Part shown: positions 39,647 through 44,081 of the stretch, piece after piece
How positions within the stretch are numbered: position 1 is the stretch's first letter
Layout: each line of letters starts with the position of its first letter
DNA from: Paracoccaceae bacterium
Lineage (GTDB): Bacteria; Pseudomonadota; Alphaproteobacteria; Rhodobacterales; Rhodobacteraceae
DNA length: 44,081 nucleotides
NCBI GenBank assembly: GCA_009773055.1
Contig: WOUW01000035.1
Span: 1 to 44,081 of the forward strand
Direction: 5' to 3'
Notes under the pieces: model-generated
What the model saw: the letters and a program-made list of their open reading frames with translations, nothing else
What the model was told of the DNA's origin: nothing
The model's database searches: none
Translations under genes and position numbers: made by a program

Positions 39647-40636
39647 ATGTTCCGCGCACTGGTTCTGGAGAAGGAAGGCGAAATCGCCGTGGCCCGTCTG
39701 CGGGAGTTGGACGAGAGCGCGCTGCCTGCCGGCAATGTGAGGGTGGCGGTCGAGTATTCGACGCTGAACTACAAGGACGGGCTGGCGCTGTCGGCCAATG
39801 GCGGCGGGATCGTACGGGCCTGGCCGCATGTGGCGGGGATCGACTTTGCGGGGATGGTCGAGGCGTCGGACGATGCCCGCTACAAGCCCGGCGACAAGGT
39901 GGTGCTGACCGGCTGGCGGGTGGGAGAGGTCCATTGGGGCGGGTATGCCCAGAAGGCGCGGGTGAAGGCGGACTGGTTGGTGCCGCTACCCTCGGGTCTG
40001 ACCACGCGGCAGGCGATGGCGGTGGGGACCGCGGGGTTCACGGCGATGCTGGCGGTGATGGCGCTGGAGGAGCATGGGCTGACCCCGGAGAAGGGTGAGG
40101 TGCTGGTCACCGGGGCCTCGGGCGGGGTGGGGTCGGTGGCGGTCGCCTTGCTGGCCAAGCGTGGCTACCAGGTCGCGGCGGTGACGGGGCGGGCGGAGAC
40201 GGAGGGGTATCTGCGCGACCTCGGGGCCTCGCGGATCGTGGCCCGGGAGGAGCTGGCGGAGACGGTGAAGCGGCCCCTGGAGGCGGAGACCTGGGCGGGG
40301 TGTGTCGATGCCGTCGGGGGAGCGATGCTGGCCCGGGTGCTGGGGCAGATGAAGCACGGGGGGTCGGTCGCGGCGGTGGGGCTGGCGGGGGGATCGGCGC
40401 TGCCGGCCTCGGTCATCCCGTTTCTGTTGCGGGGGGTGAATCTGCTGGGGATCGACTCGGTGACGGTCCCGTTCGAGCGGCGGGTGGTGGCCTGGGAGCG
40501 GATCGTGACGGACCTGCCGATGGGGAAGCTGGATGCGATGGTCCGGGTGGCGGGGCTGGGGGAGCTGCCGGAGTTGGGGGCGGCGATCCTGAAGGGGGGC
40601 GTGCAGGGGCGGGTGGTGGTGGATGTGAACCGCTGA
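39647..40636 (+). CDS. acuI: MDR family reductase, acryloyl-CoA reductase (AcuI/YhdH) type
   Basis: A 329-residue zinc-free medium-chain reductase. It starts MFRALVLEKEGE, has the YhdH/AcuI-typical STLNYKDGLALSANGGGIVRAWPHVAGIDFAG (about 38-69), VLVTGASGGVGSVAVALLAKRGYQV for NADPH (about 148-172) and the C-terminal GGVQGRVVVDVN. AcuI reduces acryloyl-CoA to propionyl-CoA in 3-hydroxypropionate/DMSP metabolism in Rhodobacterales. AAAGGGAGG precedes the ATG. The stop is followed 4 nt later by repeat copy B. Confidence 0.85.
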   Translation: MFRALVLEKEGEIAVARLRELDESALPAGNVRVAVEYSTLNYKDGLALSANGGGIVRAWPHVAGIDFAGMVEASDDARYKPGDKVVLTGWRVGEVHWGGYAQKARVKADWLVPLPSGLTTRQAMAVGTAGFTAMLAVMALEEHGLTPEKGEVLVTGASGGVGSVAVALLAKRGYQVAAVTGRAETEGYLRDLGASRIVAREELAETVKRPLEAETWAGCVDAVGGAMLARVLGQMKHGGSVAAVGLAGGSALPASVIPFLLRGVNLLGIDSVTVPFERRVVAWERIVTDLPMGKLDAMVRVAGLGELPELGAAILKGGVQGRVVVDVNR

Positions 40637-40640
40637 GGGG

Positions 40641-40715
40641 TGCCCACGCGTGGGCAGGTGGAGGCCGCAAAGGATTCCAATGGGTTAGCTGTGGGCGTTA
40701 GGGATTTGTTAAGGG
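40641..40715 (-). repeat. 75-bp dispersed repeat, copy B (inverted relative to copy A)
   Basis: It is the reverse complement of 30903-30977 with two mismatches. The palindrome TGCCCACGCGTGGGCA (40641-40656) lies next to the acuI stop, and the TTAAGGG end (40709-40715) lies 12 nt from the stop of the restriction nuclease gene at 40728. The geometry relative to the core gene and the defence gene is the same as at copy A. Confidence 0.9.
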
Positions 40716-40727
40716 GAGCTCGGTTGG

Positions 40728-41570
40728 TCAAATAGCAAGGTCGAAAGGCAGATCTGCAATGTCGCGCAGCCTTTTGCCGTTGACCATGGTTTCAACCAGA
40801 TCCAGTGAGTCCCGCCCTTGTTCCTGCAGGACTTCGACAAGTTCAGGCAGAGCGAAATGGTAGACGCAGTCGATATCGCCGGTCCCGAGTGCAATTGCGG
40901 CTATCCGGGAGGGCGTGGGTTCCGCGGTAACGGCGACGATGTGCGGTGCGCGCCCTTTCCGGTTTCGCAGCAGGTTCAAGGCTTCTGACCGGGTGTTCTG
41001 TACCCGATCGGATCGGATGGTCAGCTTGCAACTGACCGAGGCGTGCAGCGAGGCTTTCGCACCGTTCGAGGCGCGGAGAGCTGTCCGTTCTGCAACACTT
41101 CTATCAACCAGGCCAGCATTTCTGTTGATTTCCGCATCTTCCAGGGCGTCCTTGATGACCACAACATCCGGCTTGATAAGGTAGTCGGTCCCGAGCAGGG
41201 TCTTGAGTTCGCGGCTTGCATCAGCGAGCACGCGGAGTTCGTCCAAATGTGCATACTGCTCGAACTGCGAGATTGTCCGTCCCTTCGCCACGCGGAACGT
41301 TCCCGGTCTGACATGCGCCAACTGGGCCAGGGACTCTTGAAGGAAGGCCAAGCAGACGTTTTCGAACATTGCACCGGCGGTCTGTCCCGGCGGCTTCTGC
41401 GCGTGGTCTGTCAACTGGCCTAGCTTGGCGATCAGGCCGATCGATATCTCGCGACTCGGTCCGTTAGCGACGTCCGCTATGCTTGGGACGCCTTTCGTCA
41501 TGGTGATCGGGCCCGAAAGACATTGCGCGTGAAATCTGCGGCGCGCCTCTTCGAACCAGACACCCATCAT
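40728..41570 (-). CDS. NgoMIV-type type II restriction endonuclease
   Basis: A 280-residue nuclease of the NgoMIV family, which cuts GCCGGC as a tetramer. The active-site pattern is intact: Glu70 in AGAMFE, Asp135 in KPDVVV, Ser180 and Lys182 in VSCKLTIRSDR, and Glu196 in NTRSEALNLL, 14 residues after the lysine as in NgoMIV (K187/E201 as I recall). RKGRAPHIVAVTAEPTPSRI and LGTGDIDCVYHFAL are strong family segments. It is translated from an ATG overlapping the methyltransferase stop. It ends 12 nt from repeat copy B. Confidence 0.9.
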   Translation of the reverse strand: MMGVWFEEARRRFHAQCLSGPITMTKGVPSIADVANGPSREISIGLIAKLGQLTDHAQKPPGQTAGAMFENVCLAFLQESLAQLAHVRPGTFRVAKGRTISQFEQYAHLDELRVLADASRELKTLLGTDYLIKPDVVVIKDALEDAEINRNAGLVDRSVAERTALRASNGAKASLHASVSCKLTIRSDRVQNTRSEALNLLRNRKGRAPHIVAVTAEPTPSRIAAIALGTGDIDCVYHFALPELVEVLQEQGRDSLDLVETMVNGKRLRDIADLPFDLAI

Positions 41571-42538
41571 GCCACCGCAAAAAGCCGACGCGCCGTGATC
41601 GCCGTGCGGACGCTGTCAGCCACAGCCTGTGCCACGGGCGGAGGGAAGGCGTTGCCAACCTGCCTGTAAGCTGCTGTCTTCTTGCCCGCAAAGGTCCAGG
41701 AATCAGGAAAACCTTGCAAGCGTGCAACCATCCGGACCGTAAGGCGCGGCATCCCCAAAAAGTCAGGCTCTGGTGCGTGTTCGGCAAGGCTTCCACCATT
41801 CACGCCAAGCGAGGCCCAGGCCTTTCTGGCGCGCGTCGGGCCAAGATCGGGCCCGCCATGTTTCTTGGAGCCGCCAACGATTGTCGGGGCAATTTCGTCG
41901 GCTTGGTCGCGCCACGTATCGGCAGCAGGCCAGTTGTTGGCCGACATCAGGTCGTAAAGGGTTTGGCCAACGGTCTTCGGGCGAGCCAGGTTTCTGGTCG
42001 GCCAAGCAAAACTGTCCGCGTAGGCGTCCTGGATTGCCACGATGACCACGCGCGGGCGGAGTTGCGGAACACCATAGTCGCTCGCATTCAGAAGTGCCCA
42101 TTCGACACGGCTGTATCCAAGCTTCCGAAGCTGTTCGCGGAGTTTGTGTCGGTAGTCCGTGAAGACAGCGTCGAGAAAGCCCCTGACGTTTTCCAACATC
42201 ACGGCCTTTGGTCGAACCTGATCGACAATGCGGATGGCCTCTGGAAAGAGGTCGCGTTCATCGGCCGGACCAAGTTGCTTGCCGGCGACTGAGAACGGGG
42301 GGCAAGGAACTCCCCCGGCAACAAGATCGACGCCTTTGTAGGGCGCGGCATCGAACTTCGTCAGGTCGGATTGCACACCTTCGATAACGTTCCAGTGCTG
42401 TCGGTTCAGTTTCAAGGTCTTGCGCGACCAGTCATCAATTTCGACCAATGCTTCATGACCAAACCCGGCGCCTTCAATGCCAAGCGCCTGCCCACCACCG
42501 CCTGCACACAGTTCAATCGACGAAAGGTGAGACTGCAT
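41567..42538 (-). CDS. DNA (cytosine-5) methyltransferase of the NgoMIV-type system
   Basis: A 323-residue C5-methyltransferase. Motif I SIELCAGGGGQALGIEGAGF is at residues 7-26, motif IV GGVPCPPFS has the catalytic Cys79, motif VI is MLENVRGF (Glu116), motif VIII QLRPRVVIV, motif IX RMVARLQGFPDSW and motif X YRQVGNAFPPPVAQAV. It protects the site cut by the partner nuclease, predicted GCCGGC. It comes first in the operon and overlaps the nuclease gene, so protection is made before or with cleavage. The gene's codon use is less GC-biased than that of the surrounding core genes, consistent with transfer. Confidence 0.93.
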   Translation of the reverse strand: MQSHLSSIELCAGGGGQALGIEGAGFGHEALVEIDDWSRKTLKLNRQHWNVIEGVQSDLTKFDAAPYKGVDLVAGGVPCPPFSVAGKQLGPADERDLFPEAIRIVDQVRPKAVMLENVRGFLDAVFTDYRHKLREQLRKLGYSRVEWALLNASDYGVPQLRPRVVIVAIQDAYADSFAWPTRNLARPKTVGQTLYDLMSANNWPAADTWRDQADEIAPTIVGGSKKHGGPDLGPTRARKAWASLGVNGGSLAEHAPEPDFLGMPRLTVRMVARLQGFPDSWTFAGKKTAAYRQVGNAFPPPVAQAVADSVRTAITARRLFAVA

Positions 42539-42558
42539 GTGGTGGAGGCCTTTCGATT

Positions 42559-42596
42559 GATAGCGATATATCGCGTGTTCTGGGGTCTTGAGTCAA
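42559..42596 (-). promoter_or_regulatory. Promoter of the restriction-modification operon with palindromic -10
   Basis: On the minus strand TTGACT (42596-42591) is followed by an A/T-rich segment inside the perfect palindrome GCGATATATCGC (42574-42563), giving a -10 such as GATATA with an 18-nt spacer. The palindrome lies 25 nt upstream of the methyltransferase ATG. It could be an autoregulatory operator. Confidence 0.55.
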
Positions 42597-42680
42597 CGCT
42601 TGGCGTTCATAGGGAGGAGTATCGGGATGAAGTGCGAACGCTTGGTTAACGAGTGAACGGCGGGGCAGCAGCGGGGGCTG

Positions 42681-42708
42681 TTGACTCCGCTGGGGTGTCC
42701 TCTATAAG
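42681..42708 (+). promoter_or_regulatory. Strong rpsD promoter
   Basis: TTGACT (42681-42686), 16-nt spacer, TATAAG (42703-42708). This is the best sigma-70-type promoter in the window and fits a ribosomal protein gene. It produces a leader of about 170 nt before the GTG start. Confidence 0.75.
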
Positions 42709-42718
42709 CCGCCCACGT

Positions 42719-42851
42719 CCCGGAAGCGATTCCGGGGCTTTTCATTGGTGTTGGTGGCTTCCGCAAGGAATGACCTGTCGGCGGGGAGACCCGCAAAGGA
42801 CAACGCCCTTCGTAACACTCTGAGGCCCGAAAAGTGGGAACCGCTTTTCGG
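42719..42851 (+). promoter_or_regulatory. Structured 5' leader of rpsD
   Basis: Hairpin 1 pairs CCCGGAA (42719-42725) with TTCCGGG (42730-42736) and is followed by GCTTTTC, like a weak terminator. A middle stem pairs GCGGG with CCCGC around 42781-42794. Hairpin 3 pairs CCGAAAAG (42827-42834) with CTTTTCGG (42844-42851). S4 represses its own synthesis in other bacteria by binding mRNA structure, so an autoregulatory leader is plausible. It matches no leader family I know. Confidence 0.55.
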
Positions 42852-42887
42852 ACAAGCCGAAAGAGCCACAATTGAAGGAGATCAGCG

Positions 42888-43508
42888 GTGACCAAACGCA
42901 CCTCTGCCAAGTACAAGATCGACCGCCGCATGGGCGAGAACATCTGGGGCCGTCCGAAGTCCCCGATCAACAAGCGCGAGTACGGTCCGGGCCAGCACGG
43001 CCAGCGCCGGAAGAACAAGCTGTCGGACTTCGGCACGCAGCTGCGCGCGAAGCAGAAGCTCAAGGGCTACTACGGCGACCTGACCGAAAAGCAGTTCCGC
43101 AAGATCTATGGTGAGGCCGAGCGTGTGCGCGGCGACACCGGCGAGATGCTGATCGGTCTGCTGGAGCGTCGCCTGGACGCGGTGGTCTACCGCGCCAAGT
43201 TCGTCCCGACGATTTTCGCCGCCCGTCAGTTCGTCAACCACGGCCACGTCCTGGTGAACGGCAAGCGCGTCAACATCGCCTCGTACCGGGTGTCGGAGGG
43301 TGATGTCATCTCGGTCCGTGAGAAGTCGCGGCAGATGGCGCTGATCCTGGAAGCGATCCAGCTGACCGAGCGTGACGTTCCGGACTACCTGGAAGTCGAC
43401 AACAACAAACTGACGGCGAAGTTCGTCCGCACCCCGGGCCTGGGCGATGTGCCCTATCCGGTCCAGATGGAACCGAACCTGGTCGTCGAATACTACGCCA
43501 AGAACTGA
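42888..43508 (+). CDS. rpsD: 30S ribosomal protein S4
   Basis: A 206-residue S4. The N-terminal domain is [16 protein letters not shown] followed by the [31 protein letters not shown] segment. The S4 RNA-binding domain is at about 95-160 ([35 protein letters not shown]). The C-terminus [15 protein letters not shown] is typical. It is a primary 16S rRNA binder in 30S assembly. The start is GTG 42888 with GAAGGAG 7 nt upstream. It is monocistronic, ending in a strong terminator. Confidence 0.98.
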   Translation: MTKRTSAKYKIDRRMGENIWGRPKSPINKREYGPGQHGQRRKNKLSDFGTQLRAKQKLKGYYGDLTEKQFRKIYGEAERVRGDTGEMLIGLLERRLDAVVYRAKFVPTIFAARQFVNHGHVLVNGKRVNIASYRVSEGDVISVREKSRQMALILEAIQLTERDVPDYLEVDNNKLTAKFVRTPGLGDVPYPVQMEPNLVVEYYAKN

Positions 43509-43534
43509 TCTCTGCCCCTTGTCGGCAGTCGAGG

Positions 43535-43560
43535 GGCCCGCCAAGTCTGGCGGGCCTTTT
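43535..43560 (+). terminator. Intrinsic terminator of rpsD
   Basis: GGCCCGCCA (43535-43543), loop AGTC, TGGCGGGCC (43548-43556), then TTTT. A 9-bp perfect stem 27 nt after the rpsD stop. Confidence 0.92.
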
Positions 43561-43583
43561 GCATTCAGCGCCGGGAGCCAAAG

Positions 43584-44081
43584 ATGTCCGAGAAGCCCAG
43601 TCTGGAAAACCGCTTCGAGCGGGGTCTTTTTGCCAGCCGCTGGCTGATGGCGCCGATGTATCTGGGCCTCGTCGTGGCGCTGGGCATGATGACGGTCATT
43701 TTCGTGCGGGAGCTGGCCTATTACGCCCCGAAGGTCCTTGTGATGACCCCCGAAGAGATGATCCTGGCCGCGCTGACCCTTATCGACCTGACACTGGCGG
43801 CGAACCTGCTGTTGATCGTGCTGTTCTCGGGCTATGAGAATTTCGTGTCGAAGTTCGACTTCGACGCTGGCGAGGACCGGCCGGACTGGATGGGCAAGGT
43901 CGATTTCGGCGGGCTGAAGATGAAGCTGATCGCAAGCATCGTGGCGATCTCGGGGATCCACCTGTTGAAGAAGTTCATGGAGATCAGGGACATCGATGCG
44001 GCGGTCACGTTCGGCCAGTCCGAGATGTTCTGGCTGGTGGTGATCCATCTGACCTTCGTGGTCTCGGGCGTGCTGATGGCG
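43584..44081 (+). CDS. UPF0114 (YqhA/TIGR00645) family membrane protein, 3' end outside window
   Basis: 166 residues are visible from ATG 43584 (GGGAG 8 nt upstream) to the right edge. It starts MSEKPSLENRFERGLFASRW, then LMAPMYLGLVVALGMMTVIF (helix 1). LTLIDLTLAANLLLIVLFSGYENFVSK is a hallmark of UPF0114, and LKMKLIASIVAISGIHLLKKFM and the last visible helix follow. The family has four helices and an unknown, possibly ion-related function. Only a few residues should be missing. Confidence 0.9.
   Translation, partial: MSEKPSLENRFERGLFASRWLMAPMYLGLVVALGMMTVIFVRELAYYAPKVLVMTPEEMILAALTLIDLTLAANLLLIVLFSGYENFVSKFDFDAGEDRPDWMGKVDFGGLKMKLIASIVAISGIHLLKKFMEIRDIDAAVTFGQSEMFWLVVIHLTFVVSGVLMA

Noticed and set aside
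1-44081. CRISPR arrays, insertion sequences, rRNA genes
   Set aside because: No regularly spaced repeats, transposase motifs or rRNA-like sequence were seen on either strand.

Overview
This window looks like a chromosomal stretch of a high-GC alphaproteobacterium, most likely a member of the Rhodobacterales (Rhodobacteraceae). The evidence is the class II NrdJ ribonucleotide reductase, the hisS-hisZ-hisG block, the TIGR02302 and DUF1489 proteins, a YhdH/AcuI-type reductase and the strong G/C third-position bias. The genus is not resolvable from sequence alone. I see no rRNA operon, insertion sequence, prophage or CRISPR array.

Left part (1-14.1 kb): a DoxX/LysR divergent pair precedes a sugar-acid regulon. 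A leftward five-gene operon with overlapping stop/start codons (idnO-like SDR, gluconokinase, a beta-hydroxyacid dehydrogenase, a small unknown protein, a GntR-like LacI repressor) diverges from a rightward operon (2-hydroxyacid dehydrogenase, L-idonate 5-dehydrogenase, SMP-30 lactonase, 6-phosphogluconate dehydrogenase). A second GntR-like repressor diverges from a ribose-type ABC importer. GntR-like palindromes lie between -35 and -10 of the idnO promoter and on both sides of the importer promoter. They suggest that import, idonate/ketogluconate reduction, phosphorylation and oxidation to ribulose 5-phosphate are controlled together.

Middle left (14.1-21.3 kb): an inositol-type cluster. iolC, iolB and a class II aldolase run leftward; two Gfo/Idh/MocA dehydrogenases around an IolE/IolI-like TIM barrel run rightward. 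One perfect 16-bp palindrome sits in the divergent region, and a third LacI regulator ends the cluster. iolD and iolA are not here.

Middle (21.3-30.9 kb): lysA and a TIGR02302 membrane protein are ordinary. They are followed by an adenylation-carrier-acyltransferase_3 fusion broken by one missing base in a C run, an orphan ParB-like protein, and a distinctly AT-rich OLD-like ATPase/TOPRIM gene that is probably an acquired defence gene.

Right part (30.9-44 kb): a slyX remnant, hisS-hisZ-hisG, an EamA transporter, DUF1489, nrdJ with a detached zinc-ribbon tail and a DnaA box upstream, an unusual tRNA-Cys, a beta-hydroxyacid dehydrogenase, an AcuI-like reductase, an NgoMIV-type restriction-modification pair, rpsD with a structured leader, and a partial UPF0114 gene.

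The most striking non-genic signal is a 75-bp repeat (73/75 identical, inverted copies at 30903 and 40641). In both places it begins about 4 nt after the stop of a core gene (slyX, acuI), and the last gene of a defence module (OLD-like ATPase; NgoMIV-type nuclease) ends 12-26 nt beyond its far end, in the same relative orientation.
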